Assembly: GCA_031292035.1 (NCBI GenBank)
Contig: JARLHX010000208.1
Span: 1 to 64,000 of the forward strand
Source of the DNA: Negativicutes bacterium
Lineage (GTDB): Bacteria > Bacillota_C > Negativicutes > Sporomusales_B > JARLHX01
Direction of reading: 5' to 3'
Length of the DNA stretch: 64,000 nucleotides
Shown here: piece by piece, positions 1-8,859 of the stretch
Numbering within the stretch: position 1 is the first letter of the stretch
Layout of the letters: every line of letters starts with the position of its first letter
Notes under the pieces: generated by a model
Databases searched by the model: none
Told to the model about the DNA's origin: nothing
Seen by the model: only the letters and a program-made list of their open reading frames with translations
Translations under genes and position numbers: made by a program

Positions 1-113
1 GACTTCCTTCAGATTCCGCCTCACGGCGGACACCCTTGTCTTAAGCTAGCGCCTCGACCACCTCTTGACGCGCAGGTCTTTCACCTGCTAGACAACGCCC
101 ATGCCGGGCGCAC
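1..113 (-). mobile_element. Group IIC intron, 5' end (domain I), partial
   Basis: Read on the minus strand, the segment begins at 113 with GTGCG and GCCCGGCATGGG, followed by GTCTA, GGTGAAAG, a CAAGGGTGTCCG block and GGAATCTGAAGGAAG. This series is the domain I signature of bacterial class C group II introns, as I recall it from the Oceanobacillus iheyensis intron. The intron runs off the left edge, so the maturase and domains II-VI are not visible. Its 5' splice point lies a few bases after the T-run of the terminator at 118-149, the usual insertion context of class C introns. Intactness cannot be judged. Confidence 0.85.
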
Positions 114-117
114 CATA

Positions 118-149
118 AAAAAATCCCCAAGTTTAATCTTGGGGATTTT
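118..149 (-). terminator. Rho-independent terminator behind the S55 peptidase-like gene
   Basis: The hairpin pairs ATCCCCAAG with CTTGGGGAT around a short AT loop. Minus-strand reading gives a seven-base T-run directly after the stem. It lies just past the stop codon of the gene ending at 163 and directly upstream of the group II intron. Confidence 0.85.
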
Positions 150-162
150 GAAAAGTTGATAG

Positions 163-2022
163 TTAGTGCCAACCCGGCAGATTGCCTTCCACACGGTTGG
201 GTTTTTCAGCAGTCATCTTTTCGGCGGCTTTACCATCCGGCTTGGTCACGGTAATCATGATCTGGGTATCACTGTCGATCATATAATCGGTGCTGACAAT
301 GCTCTTGTCGTCATCGGTTTTTTTGGCGTTGTCGCCAGCCATTTTTCCGCCCCGCGGCGACTTCTTGCTACCATCGACATTGGGCTTTGGTCCTGGTTCA
401 AGCTTGGCTGCCGGCAGCTGGGCCTGTCCTAAGTCGCCAAAACCCTCGCCGAGATCGGTATCCAGGATCTCCACGATGATGTCATTGTTATGGTCCCGTT
501 CAGCCAATTCTTTCAGCATGTCGGCAAAGGTCTGGCTTTTCATTTTATCAGCCAGTTTCAGCACTTCGCCCTCAGACACCTGGCGCTTCAGCAAGGCGAT
601 GAGGGGGACCGTTCCGCCGCCGCGAACTTCCAAAGTCAGCGGACCGGGGGCCTGATTTTTGGGAATGGTAAAAGGCACTATCCGGGTAATGGCCGGGCCA
701 CGGAAGGGCTTGAGACTGACAGTAATGTCAACCTTGTCTCCCGGTTTGGCGGTCAAAACAGACGGCCTGGCCTCCATGACGGTCGCGGTTCGACGCTCTG
801 AATCGACGGTGACATTAACCTTGACATCAAGAACATCCACCGGCTGAAACTGATTGGACGCCAGCAGCGCGAGGAGTTCGTGGATCTCACTCACCGCAAG
901 CTCATCGATATTGGTCGGACTATAAAACAGGTTCTCGCGTTTAAAAACTTCTCCCGGCATGTTGCGGGCCGAAAGCTCGAAGCTAACTTTGGCGGTACCC
1001 GGGCCAACCCGGTCCATGGTCTTCTCGATCACCGAAAAAACCGTGGCCGCCGCGAGAATGGGAGAAAGCTGTTCGTCCTGAACTACCTGGGCTTCGGCAT
1101 CGCGGCTTTGACCCAGGGTATTGTCTTTTACGGTGATCCGCAAGGGGATGGTATTGGGAAAACGGTCGATTTCCCCGGCGATTCCGGCCCCGCGATCCTG
1201 GTTGATAACCCCCAAAGCCGCACCGGTGGTGCCGACTTTAAAGGAGTTCTCCATCCCGTTAACGGTGGTAAAAACATAACCGTTAGTCAGAAAATAGCTG
1301 CTGCTGCCTTTTTTCAAAAACGGGTGGCCAAAGGCCAGCACTTTATTGCCTTCCACATAGGTGACAGTGCCGAGAGCCCCAAGACTCACGTCGCCGCGAA
1401 TCAGCTGCGCCCCGATGGCGCTGCCCGGTTCCAGCGGGCCAAACTGAACATCGGTCGGCGCGTCGCCAACTGCATAGGGCACGAGATTGAGCGGCTGCAG
1501 CTTGGTTTTGAGCATCTCCAGCGCCCCCCCGCTAAAGCCGGCGGCCATAAGAGGGGTAGCCTGCTCGACAAGCTGATCGCCGGAAACAGTCGTCTCGGCA
1601 GAGCTGGTCTTGCCGTCAGATATCTCCCAGAGTTTGAGCATATCCGCAATAGGAGTGACCATGCCGATTTTGTGATCGCTGAACGACCAGCCATAGGCGA
1701 CGGCGCCCACCAGTTTGCCGTCAATGTATACCGGGCTGCCGCTCATCCCCTGGGCGATGCCGCCGGTGCGATCAATCACGTCACCGGAAGTCCGCACCAG
1801 AATGAGGTCGCCGGATGGCCCCTTGTTCTTCATGATCCCCAATACTTCTACATCGAAATCCTCTATCTTAGTTCCTGTCACAACTGTCTTTCCGATCCCG
1901 TGCATCCCAGCTTTAATCTCATTCACCGGCAAGATATCCGGTGCCGCATCAACCAGTGCTGCCGGCAAAAACAGAAGGGCCGCTATGATCGCAGCCCGGC
2001 AGAACCTGACCACCAAAGACAT
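163..2022 (-). CDS. Exported SpoIVB-type (S55) serine peptidase-like protein
   Basis: About 620 residues with an N-terminal signal sequence (hydrophobic residues 8-24, cleavage likely near VDAA). Residues 30-350 form the SpoIVB peptidase S55 domain: a GMHGIGKT block near 40 and GMSGSPVY near 92-99, holding the likely nucleophilic Ser in GMSGSP. SpoIVB itself has a PDZ domain before S55. This protein lacks one and instead has a long C-terminal part with a Lys/Asp-rich, low-complexity stretch near 545-580, so it is a relative and not the sigma-K checkpoint protease. The ATG at 2022 is preferred over the TTG at 2025 because it lies eight bases after AAAGGA. It is the last gene before the terminator at 118-149. 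Confidence 0.8.
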   Translation of the reverse strand: MSLVVRFCRAAIIAALLFLPAALVDAAPDILPVNEIKAGMHGIGKTVVTGTKIEDFDVEVLGIMKNKGPSGDLILVRTSGDVIDRTGGIAQGMSGSPVYIDGKLVGAVAYGWSFSDHKIGMVTPIADMLKLWEISDGKTSSAETTVSGDQLVEQATPLMAAGFSGGALEMLKTKLQPLNLVPYAVGDAPTDVQFGPLEPGSAIGAQLIRGDVSLGALGTVTYVEGNKVLAFGHPFLKKGSSSYFLTNGYVFTTVNGMENSFKVGTTGAALGVINQDRGAGIAGEIDRFPNTIPLRITVKDNTLGQSRDAEAQVVQDEQLSPILAAATVFSVIEKTMDRVGPGTAKVSFELSARNMPGEVFKRENLFYSPTNIDELAVSEIHELLALLASNQFQPVDVLDVKVNVTVDSERRTATVMEARPSVLTAKPGDKVDITVSLKPFRGPAITRIVPFTIPKNQAPGPLTLEVRGGGTVPLIALLKRQVSEGEVLKLADKMKSQTFADMLKELAERDHNNDIIVEILDTDLGEGFGDLGQAQLPAAKLEPGPKPNVDGSKKSPRGGKMAGDNAKKTDDDKSIVSTDYMIDSDTQIMITVTKPDGKAAEKMTAEKPNRVEGNLPGWH

Positions 2023-2037
2023 CAAATCATTCCTTTC

Positions 2038-2349
2038 CTATTTGCGCGCAGGTTCGATTCGGACAAGAACATCCCCGGTCCGGATCATATCGCCGGGTTT
2101 TACCAACACTTCCGTGACCTTCCCATCCACATTCGCCCGGACAGCAGGTACCGGCGTGGTAATAGTATCGACGAAAACAAGAACGTCGCCTTCGCGAACA
2201 GCAGCACCGGGAACAGCTAAACCATTAGCCAGCACTCGCCCGGAAAGAACTCCTTTTTGATCCACCGCAGCTCCATTCGCGGCTACCCAGGCAACTGCAA
2301 ATACAAGGAATACCAGCACCATGACGATGATACTTCTAACGCGAAGCAT
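2038..2349 (-). CDS. Small membrane-anchored biotin/lipoyl-like domain protein
   Basis: A 103-residue protein with one N-terminal hydrophobic segment (about residues 5-24) and then a barrel-sandwich hybrid fold of the biotinyl/lipoyl/HlyD type, seen from the repeated pattern G-V-L-x-G-x-V, V-x-E-G-D-V-L and V-K-P-G-D-x-I-x-x-G-D-V-L. The central turn reads VDGKV, so a modifiable lysine cannot be excluded, but the canonical MKM or DKA is absent. The ATG at 2349 is chosen because GGAGGTGG lies upstream, in preference to an ATG nine codons earlier. It sits between the AMIN protein and the S55 protein. No function can be assigned beyond a likely exported scaffold or adaptor role. Confidence 0.7.
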   Translation of the reverse strand: MLRVRSIIVMVLVFLVFAVAWVAANGAAVDQKGVLSGRVLANGLAVPGAAVREGDVLVFVDTITTPVPAVRANVDGKVTEVLVKPGDMIRTGDVLVRIEPARK

Positions 2350-2391
2350 GATACCCACCTCCGTTCCTATTTTCATTATACAACATTGCGG

Positions 2392-3816
2392 TCAATTGGC
2401 AAGCTTGCCGGGGAATACCGCCAAAGCGTCTCCGACCCTGCGTTCGCGCCCGTCGGAGGGTTTATTGATCACCTTGTCAAAAATCACCATTTCACTGGAC
2501 CCACCGCCATCGAGATTCATGGCGTCCACCGCTCCCAGCTCCTGCATAAAAAGGGCAAGCTCCAGCAGGGTCATGCCGGCGCTGTTGGCTGAGCGTCCAT
2601 CCACTACCGCTAGCAGTAGATTCCCCTCCTTGGTCAATCCAAGCGCCGTTCGCGGTGCCCGGCCACCGGCGACGTCAGAGCCGAACTCCTCGGTTTTGGT
2701 GGTCAAAAAGATGCTGCCATCCTTAACCAGCATGGGGCCAGCTCCCAAGGCATGCAGCGTCTTGTCCCACACCGGCCCCAGCGACTGATTGACGACGACA
2801 AAATCGCCGACCTTCAAGCCGCTGAGGGCTTTGGCTCCTTCACCATGCGCCGACAGAACGGTCATACCCGGGCTGATCACCGTGTTACCGCGGGATATCG
2901 CAACAATAGTCCCATCGGCTCTGAGTACATAATCGACGCCAAACGGATTGGTAGCTGTCGTGGGGCCGTAGTATTCGTTATAAAGGATAACCTCATTCGG
3001 GCCGCGCTCGCGGTTGACTCCGTCAATGGGAAGGTTTTTGCCGTTCATCAATGTCACGCTTCCCTGGTATTCGACCTGATCGATGATCATTTTGCCGTCA
3101 GGCATAATTCCCACCGCCGTCCGGCCGATGGTCGGCGTGCTGATGATATCGCCATCGATTTTGAGCAGTCCAATGATTTCGCCGCTGGTGGAAAAATACG
3201 AGCCGTTAACCGCCACCGCGGCTTTTGCCCGGGAGCTCATCGCCGCTACCGGTTCCACTCCGTTAATCATCCCGTTGGATAAAAGGGGTCTGACAGTAGC
3301 CCCACTTTGGGCATCAATGGTAAGAATATGGGCCTGCACCGGGCCGAAGGTCTGGCTGCGCAACCAGGAAATATGCTTGATGCCAGGGAGAACCTCTTCT
3401 TCGCTCTTCCGGTCATACACTTTGACAAGGTCGATCACCAGACGGTCAGGGTTTTTTAGGCTAAATACATTATGGGTGACCGCCTGCTTCAGGTCGATGA
3501 CCACCCTGGTCCGGCCAGGCTCAGTTTCCTGCAACTGCAGATTGCTGACAAACGGATCATTAAAGGTGGTTTGGGTCAGAATAGACCTGTCGATAGCCGC
3601 CGGCAGCTCAACAATCAGGCGGAGCGGCTCCTGTTCGAGGGTGACGTTGAAGGCCGGTACGGTATCCAGATCAAAGACAATCCTGACTTTTTCCGGCGTC
3701 TGGCTGAAACGCACCTTTTGCAGGGTGCTGACCGCCGGTGCCGCCCAGGCAAGAGAGGCAGCGAGAACCATCATAATAATCAACAGCAGACTGATGCGGC
3801 GATAAAGTCGAAGCAA
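2392..3816 (-). CDS. AMIN-domain phosphodiester glycosidase family (NAGPA-like) exported protein
   Basis: About 474 residues from a TTG at 3816 that follows GGAGGG by seven bases; the longer frame to 3849 would place this ribosome site inside the coding region. A signal sequence is followed by an AMIN domain (about residues 30-120), which usually binds peptidoglycan. A C-terminal NAGPA (phosphodiester glycosidase) domain follows, with AVNGSYF, RTALGLT, VVDGR and the closing MNLDGGGSSEMV. The family hydrolyses phosphodiester-linked sugars or remodels envelope glycans, but the substrate here is unknown. It lies just downstream of flgJ (36 bases), so it may be co-transcribed with the flagellar genes. 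Periplasmic location is inferred. Confidence 0.85.
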   Translation of the reverse strand: MLRLYRRISLLLIIMMVLAASLAWAAPAVSTLQKVRFSQTPEKVRIVFDLDTVPAFNVTLEQEPLRLIVELPAAIDRSILTQTTFNDPFVSNLQLQETEPGRTRVVIDLKQAVTHNVFSLKNPDRLVIDLVKVYDRKSEEEVLPGIKHISWLRSQTFGPVQAHILTIDAQSGATVRPLLSNGMINGVEPVAAMSSRAKAAVAVNGSYFSTSGEIIGLLKIDGDIISTPTIGRTAVGIMPDGKMIIDQVEYQGSVTLMNGKNLPIDGVNRERGPNEVILYNEYYGPTTATNPFGVDYVLRADGTIVAISRGNTVISPGMTVLSAHGEGAKALSGLKVGDFVVVNQSLGPVWDKTLHALGAGPMLVKDGSIFLTTKTEEFGSDVAGGRAPRTALGLTKEGNLLLAVVDGRSANSAGMTLLELALFMQELGAVDAMNLDGGGSSEMVIFDKVINKPSDGRERRVGDALAVFPGKLAN

Positions 3817-3852
3817 AGCGAATCCCTCCTTGTTGGCAGGAAAGGCCAAGCA

Positions 3853-4206
3853 CTATTTCGGTGCCTGGCCTTTATTGGGTGTATTTGCGGCATTACTGTT
3901 GGCGAGGGTCAGCTGGTGATAAAGCATATCCGCCAGACCGGCTCCGCCGGCTTGGGCCATATTCTTGGTCATTTCGCCGTCCAGCATCGACTGCATGATA
4001 TCCTGCTGAGACGATTGGCCGAGCAGCCCACTTTTCGGTATGGTGCGGCGCATCTGGGTCAACATGAGATTTAGAAACACGGCTTCAAAATCGGTGCAGG
4101 CGGCTTTCAATTTGGCGTCATCTGCTTTGGTATCCTTAGCGGCGCTCGCCGTTTGCGGCGCCAGAGCAGGGCCGGTGCTAACCGCCGGAGAAGTTTTAAT
4201 TTCCAT
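3853..4206 (-). CDS. flgJ: Flagellar rod-binding protein FlgJ (N-terminal domain only)
   Basis: A 117-residue protein that matches the rod-capping domain of FlgJ: about 35 low-complexity residues, then a helical core with CTDFEAVFLNLMLTQMR and DIMQSMLDGEMTKNMAQAGG. The muramidase domain of enterobacterial FlgJ is absent, as is common in Firmicutes and alphaproteobacteria. A strong site (AGGGGTG) precedes the ATG. It starts 10 bases after flgI ends. Role: helps rod assembly through the peptidoglycan. A separate hydrolase would have to open the wall. Confidence 0.88.
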   Translation of the reverse strand: MEIKTSPAVSTGPALAPQTASAAKDTKADDAKLKAACTDFEAVFLNLMLTQMRRTIPKSGLLGQSSQQDIMQSMLDGEMTKNMAQAGGAGLADMLYHQLTLANSNAANTPNKGQAPK

Positions 4207-4216
4207 TATTTCACCC

Positions 4217-5299
4217 CTAAATCAGCTGCATTTCAGCGTGCAGCGCCCCAGAGGCCTTAATAGCCTGCAGGATGGATATGACGTCGCGGGGACTGGCACC
4301 GACAGCGTTCAAGGCATTGACCACGTCGCTGACATTGGCGGAGGCCGGCAGGAGAATCAGGTTGGCATCCGGGGTTTTATTGTCGGTCGCACCGCCTGGC
4401 GGCGGGGTCTGAGTCGCGTCGGCAGGTTTGCCGATCTTGATAGACAGGCCTCCTTGAGCGACCGCCACAGTATCGATGGTAACATTGCCACCCATGACCA
4501 CCGTACCTGTCCGCTCATTGATCACAACCTTGGCGACAGTATCCGGCGTGACCGGCAACTCTTCAATGGCGGCGATAAATCCGACCAGGTTGCCGCTATA
4601 TTCCCGCGGCACCCGGATAACCACCGACCCGGCGTCGCGGGCGTTGACGATCTGGCCGAACTGGCGCTCGATCGACTCGGCAACACGGTTGGCAGTAGTA
4701 TAGTCAGCCTGATTGAGTGACAGGGAAATGGTCCCATTGTCATCAACTTTGGTAGGAACTTCCCGCTCGACAATGCCCCCGCTGGGAATCAGTCCGGCGG
4801 TGGGGAAAGTCTTCTGCGTACTGGCACCAGCGCCACCGGCGGCAAAGCCGCCCAACGACATCGGCCCCTGGCCGACGGCATAAATCGCGCCATTGGCAGC
4901 TTTTAGCGGTGTCTGGAGCAGCGTTCCGCCTTGGAGACTCTTGGCATCACCCATCGAGGATACAGTGATGTCGATGGTGTCGCCGGACTTAACGAAAGGC
5001 GGCAGTTGGGCCGTAACCATGACGGCTGCCACGTTTTTGGGCTGCAACTGAGCCGAGGGAACTACCACCCCAAAGGATTTCAGCATACTGACAATCGATT
5101 GGATGGTGTATGTACTTTTGTTGGAGTCGCCGGTACCGGCCAGGCCTACAACCAGACCATAGCCGACCAATTGGTTGCTGCGGACTCCCTGGACTTTGGC
5201 CACATCCTTAATCCGGGCGCTGGCATAAGCAGCCAGGCAAGGTGCGGACGCGGCGGCGACCAGGATAACCGCCAGGCATATCGCCACAATTTTTCGCAT
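4217..5299 (-). CDS. flgI: Flagellar P-ring protein FlgI
   Basis: A 360-residue preprotein with a signal peptide (residues 1-25) and a FlgI body: ARIKDVAKVQGVRSNQLVGYGLVVGLAGTGDS at the mature N-terminus, KNVAAVMVTAQLPPF in the middle and VSDVVNALNAVGASPRDVISILQAIKASGALHAE at the end, which is the family's typical finish. FlgI polymerises around the rod in the periplasm as the P ring. The ATG at 5299 follows AGAGGGG and is preferred to the one seven codons upstream. Its presence with flgH and flgA is direct evidence for a diderm envelope. Confidence 0.95.
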   Translation of the reverse strand: MRKIVAICLAVILVAAASAPCLAAYASARIKDVAKVQGVRSNQLVGYGLVVGLAGTGDSNKSTYTIQSIVSMLKSFGVVVPSAQLQPKNVAAVMVTAQLPPFVKSGDTIDITVSSMGDAKSLQGGTLLQTPLKAANGAIYAVGQGPMSLGGFAAGGAGASTQKTFPTAGLIPSGGIVEREVPTKVDDNGTISLSLNQADYTTANRVAESIERQFGQIVNARDAGSVVIRVPREYSGNLVGFIAAIEELPVTPDTVAKVVINERTGTVVMGGNVTIDTVAVAQGGLSIKIGKPADATQTPPPGGATDNKTPDANLILLPASANVSDVVNALNAVGASPRDVISILQAIKASGALHAEMQLI

Positions 5300-5349
5300 G
5301 ATGTTCCCCTCTTTATTCATTACGGCAGCTCGCCATAATCGGTGATTTC

Positions 5350-5967
5350 TTAGAATAAGAAATTCAGCAATTGGCTGATGATGCCCTGCCGCTGTTTTTC
5401 CGACAAGGGGCCTTTGCCGTCGACGTGGATCTGGGCATTGGCGACAAAAGAGGACAAAACAGTGTTGTCAGGGGTGATATCATCTGGCCGGACTTCACCA
5501 GATACGATGATTTTCTGTTCTTCACCGTTCTGTTTGATCATCTGCGAACCGGATATGAGCAAATTGCCATTCGGCCTGATCTCGCTTATCGCGACCGTCA
5601 TCCTGCCGGACACAGTATTGGAATTGGTCAGCGAGCCCTGGGCTTTGAAGCTGTCGCTGTTGCCGGCGCTGGCTGAAGTAATCCCTTTAAAAATACCTGT
5701 CCCGGCGTCCATGCTGGTGCTGGAAGCCTTGGTATTGTTGGCGGCCCCGGTACGCGAGGCTGCGAAACTTTCACTGATGACAATGGTCAGGATGTCGCCC
5801 ACAGCGTGAGCCCGATGATCGGCGTAAAGACTGGCGCCCGGCCCGGAGTCACTCCAGAGCGACCCGGCGGCAGCCGTCCCTGCCAGCGGCTGCACCAGCA
5901 GCAGCAGGACGAAAACCATCACCAACAAAATTTGCGGTTTTACGTAAGTATTATACACAAAGGTCAC
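5350..5967 (-). CDS. flgH: Flagellar L-ring protein FlgH without a lipobox cysteine
   Basis: About 205 residues with the FlgH core: SLWSD near the mature N-terminus, DHRAHAVGDILTIVISE, a Ser/Thr-rich central part, GRMTVAISEIRPNGNLLISGSQ and a closing RQGIISQLLNFLF. Classical FlgH is an outer-membrane lipoprotein. Here the signal ends LAGTAAAG with no cysteine, so signal peptidase I processing is more likely. The GTG at 5967 follows GGAAG by six bases. The 5' end overlaps the end of flgA, which implies translational coupling. Function: outer-membrane bushing of the flagellar rod. Confidence 0.93.
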   Translation of the reverse strand: MTFVYNTYVKPQILLVMVFVLLLLVQPLAGTAAAGSLWSDSGPGASLYADHRAHAVGDILTIVISESFAASRTGAANNTKASSTSMDAGTGIFKGITSASAGNSDSFKAQGSLTNSNTVSGRMTVAISEIRPNGNLLISGSQMIKQNGEEQKIIVSGEVRPDDITPDNTVLSSFVANAQIHVDGKGPLSEKQRQGIISQLLNFLF

Positions 5968-5969
5968 CT

Positions 5970-6947
5970 TCACCTTCCGCTGTAAAGAATTACCTGAACC
6001 GTCGTCCCGTCAATCACCCGGGCGCTGACGATTTTATTTGAATTGAGGTTCTGCACCCTGATCACCGCGCCTTCGCTGCCTTCTTGCAGCGCCAGACCAC
6101 TGGCCGAAGCGGTAATACCGTCCACCTGGGCCAGGATGGTCACCGCGCTGCCATGCTTGACCAGAGGCGGTTTCTCGATCGCTGCCTCGGCGATTGGCTG
6201 TCCGGCGATAATCGGGCGACGGGTCCGGAGGCCAAGAAGTTTACTGCTGTCAGTACTATAGCCTGTCAAGCGCCCGACGTCCCAGCGCTCCAGCCGCAGA
6301 TTGTCCGATGAAAGAACTTCCCCGGCCGGCAGGTTGCGGGTTGCCACCACTACGTTGCGGTAGGCCTTGACAATAAATCTTAAGCTGAGTGTTGTGTAGG
6401 GACGCCCATCGACACTAATGACGATATTGGTTGTTGTCGAAGTGAGAAAACGTACGCCGTAGGGCAGCTCCACCCTGAAAGTCACAGCTCCGGGCGGAAC
6501 CATGACGTCATGCAGCGTCCCATAGTCAGTAGCCACCACCTCGGCCGGTTCGGATCCGCCCAGCCTCTGTCTGATGGCCGCTGTCGCCGTCGCCTGCAGA
6601 GTTTCGCCGCTGACGGCCTGACCGGCAGCGATAATTGTGATGCTTGGCGGGATCTGCCAAGTGGCGCTGCCGAAGTCGGCGCCGGAGGCTTTCAGCCGGG
6701 CCACCAACATGTCGGCGGTGAGCACCTGGCGGCTGCCGGCCTGCGGAGTATTCCCCAGCTTCAGATCGTGCAGCGCCTTGGTTTTGACCGGGTCGTCGCC
6801 ATTTACTGTGGCGAGATCCCCCAGGATCATTTGTCCGCCGGTCAGGGTATTTTCCGGATTTACCACCACCGTAAGATCTGTAGCGGCCAGTACCGGTACC
6901 GTCAGCAGCCAAAGGGCCAACAGAGTCAGTCCCCATATTTTCCGCAT
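5970..6947 (-). CDS. flgA: Flagellar basal-body P-ring formation protein FlgA
   Basis: About 325 residues: signal peptide (1-22), a variable N-terminal part, then the SAF domain and beta-rich C-terminus typical of FlgA (ATRNLPAGEVLSSDNLRLE near the middle, TRRPIIAGQPIAEAAIEKPPLVKHGSAV, and IRVQNLNSNKIVSARVIDGTTV near the end). FlgA is a periplasmic chaperone for P-ring assembly. The ATG at 6947 follows AGGTG that overlaps the flgG stop; the frame also allows a GTG at 6956. Its 3' end overlaps flgH. It belongs to the flgF-flgG-flgA-flgH-flgI-flgJ series. Confidence 0.93.
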   Translation of the reverse strand: MRKIWGLTLLALWLLTVPVLAATDLTVVVNPENTLTGGQMILGDLATVNGDDPVKTKALHDLKLGNTPQAGSRQVLTADMLVARLKASGADFGSATWQIPPSITIIAAGQAVSGETLQATATAAIRQRLGGSEPAEVVATDYGTLHDVMVPPGAVTFRVELPYGVRFLTSTTTNIVISVDGRPYTTLSLRFIVKAYRNVVVATRNLPAGEVLSSDNLRLERWDVGRLTGYSTDSSKLLGLRTRRPIIAGQPIAEAAIEKPPLVKHGSAVTILAQVDGITASASGLALQEGSEGAVIRVQNLNSNKIVSARVIDGTTVQVILYSGR

Positions 6948-6956
6948 GGTCATCAC

Positions 6957-7745
6957 CTATCGTTTCATGCTGGCAGTCGTACTTAACATGTCGTCGCAGG
7001 TCTGCACAGCCTTGGAATTGATCTCATAGGCTCTTTGGGCTACGATCATGCTGACCATCTCGTCCACAACCTGAACATTAGACATCTCTAAATATTGGTT
7101 TTGCAGCGACCCAGCTCCGTCGATTCCTGGGTTGCTGACAGTTGCTGTTCCGGAAGAATCCGACTCCTGCAACATATTTCGCCCAAGGGAGGTCAGCCCG
7201 GCCGGGTTAACGAACATGGCCAGCTGGATTTGCCCCAGGTTCTGCGGCGTTGTCTGACTGGGAATGCTGACTGTCACAATACCGTCAGCCGAAACGGCAA
7301 AATTGGTGGCACCAGAGGGAACAGTGATCTGCGGCTGGAGAAGATAGCCATCTGAAGTCACGACCCGTCCCTGACTGTCTAGTTTGAAACCGCCGTCACG
7401 GGTATACCCGGTCGTCCCGTCCGGCATGGAAATTTGAAAAAAGCCGTCGCCTTCGATGGCAATATCATAGGGATTGCCTGTCTGCTGCAGGCTGCCCTCA
7501 GTATACATCTTCTGGGTCGCCACCAGGCGCACGCCATGGCCGATCTGCACCCCTGTGGGCACTTGGTTGTCAGGTCCGGAGGTCGCGCCAGGCTGCCGCA
7601 GGGTTTGGTACATCAGGTCGGCGAAATCAGGCCGGCTTTTTTTGTAGCCGGTGGTGTTGACGTTGGCAAGATTGTTGGAAATAACGTCAACATTAGTCTG
7701 CTGGGCAGCCATACCGGTGCCAGCAGTCCAGAGTGCACGCATCAT
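6957..7745 (-). CDS. flgG: Flagellar distal rod protein FlgG
   Basis: 262 residues, the usual FlgG length. It begins MMRALWTAGTGMAAQQTNVD with the rod-family motif NNLANVNTTGYK, has GDGFFQI and YTRDGGF in the central domain and ends with the family's MVSMIVAQRAYEINSKAVQTCDDML helix. The helix forms the rod or hook core. GGAGG lies nine bases before the ATG. In Bacillus the corresponding gene next to mbl is named flhP. The presence of the P/L-ring genes directly downstream supports a distal-rod role here. Confidence 0.93.
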   Translation of the reverse strand: MMRALWTAGTGMAAQQTNVDVISNNLANVNTTGYKKSRPDFADLMYQTLRQPGATSGPDNQVPTGVQIGHGVRLVATQKMYTEGSLQQTGNPYDIAIEGDGFFQISMPDGTTGYTRDGGFKLDSQGRVVTSDGYLLQPQITVPSGATNFAVSADGIVTVSIPSQTTPQNLGQIQLAMFVNPAGLTSLGRNMLQESDSSGTATVSNPGIDGAGSLQNQYLEMSNVQVVDEMVSMIVAQRAYEINSKAVQTCDDMLSTTASMKR

Positions 7746-7894
7746 ATTGAGTTTCCTCCCGGTTTTCGATTTTAGCCGCGTCAGTCGGTCGGCGGCCCCG
7801 GGGCCTCTTAAAAAAGTCCAGCCCCATTAGTTCCGGTCGTTGCAAAGTTCGCCTCAGTGGCCCTTACTTCCAGTGCGACCGTTAATCATTATCT

Positions 7895-8665
7895 TTACAC
7901 TTTACCTACATCGTTGACTGCCTTGTCCAGTAGTTCGTCGTGCGACTGGACCATCTTGGCGTCGATTTCAAAGGCCCGATAGCCGGCAATCATGTTGACC
8001 ATTTCAGATACTACGTTGACGTTGGATTGTTCCAGCGTCCCTTCCCGCACCAGTGCTGTAGACTGGTCGGTCTGTGCGCCAGGGCTGGCCTGAAATAAAT
8101 TGGCCCCTTCCTTGCTCAGCTGCTTTTCGTCGGCAAAGGTCACGATTTGCAGCGTTCCTGCCTCATTGTAGCCGGCCGCTCCCTGCGTATCATTACTAGT
8201 CATAACCCGCCCGTCTTCCGATATCGTGATCTTCTTGGCGTCAGCCAGGTTTATCGGACCGCCGGTGCCGAGTACGCGGTATCCGTCCCGGGTCACCAGA
8301 TCGCCTTGAGAATTCAGGCTGAAAGCTCCGTTGCGGGTGTAGCGCACACCGTTTGGAGTATCCACTGTAAAAAAGCCTTTGCCCTCGATGGCGACATCCA
8401 GGTTATTGCCTGTAAACCTCATTGAACCGGCAGACTGGTCAGGGGCGATTGTGTCGACGATAGCTCCTACTCCTATACTGCCAATATTCGCCTGGCCAGA
8501 GCCATCATTAATCCGGTTGAGCAGCATGCTGCGAAAGTCCTTAACAACTGTGACATCCTTCTTATAACCGACCGTATTCGCGTTGGCCAAATTATTTGCT
8601 GTGACGTCATTGCGAATCGATTCAGCCATCATCCCTGAACCGGCGGTGTATATTCCCCGTATCAT
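7895..8665 (-). CDS. flgF: Flagellar proximal rod protein FlgF (FlhO-like)
   Basis: 256 residues starting MIRGIYTAGSGMMAESIRND, with NNLANANTVGYKKD, GKGFFTV, YTRNGAFSLNSQG and a C-terminal EMVNMIAGYRAFEIDAKMVQ helix. This is the flagellar rod/hook family. The frame stays open 43 codons upstream, but GGAGGTG sits eight bases before the ATG at 8665 and decides the start. The order mbl-flgF-flgG equals mbl-flhO-flhP of Bacillus. Between this gene and flgG lie 149 bases with a GC-rich inverted repeat but no clear terminator. Confidence 0.92.
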   Translation of the reverse strand: MIRGIYTAGSGMMAESIRNDVTANNLANANTVGYKKDVTVVKDFRSMLLNRINDGSGQANIGSIGVGAIVDTIAPDQSAGSMRFTGNNLDVAIEGKGFFTVDTPNGVRYTRNGAFSLNSQGDLVTRDGYRVLGTGGPINLADAKKITISEDGRVMTSNDTQGAAGYNEAGTLQIVTFADEKQLSKEGANLFQASPGAQTDQSTALVREGTLEQSNVNVVSEMVNMIAGYRAFEIDAKMVQSHDELLDKAVNDVGKV

Positions 8666-8859
8666 CGATTCACCTCCTACTATATATATATCGTCAGTCC
8701 CCGGTCTCTTCTTAAGCAAAAACAGGCTATTTCGCACAAGTTTTTGCAGAAAAAATGAAACAATCTCCCTCGGAAAAATCGAAGGGGAACGCAAATCGCC
8801 GGCCCCCAGCCGGGTTCCGGCGATAAAATGACTGATTTCATTTGACAGTGACCGGCTAA

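Noticed and set aside
163..2022. Calling the S55 protein SpoIVB
   Set aside because: It lacks the PDZ domain before S55 and has a different C-terminal part. It is also not in the usual spoIVB/spo0A neighbourhood.
880..2220. A 446-codon plus-strand frame across the S55 peptidase gene
   Set aside because: It is antisense to a gene with a signal peptide, S55 motifs and terminator. The translated sequence has no domain and a composition typical of the reverse frame of a GC-rich gene.
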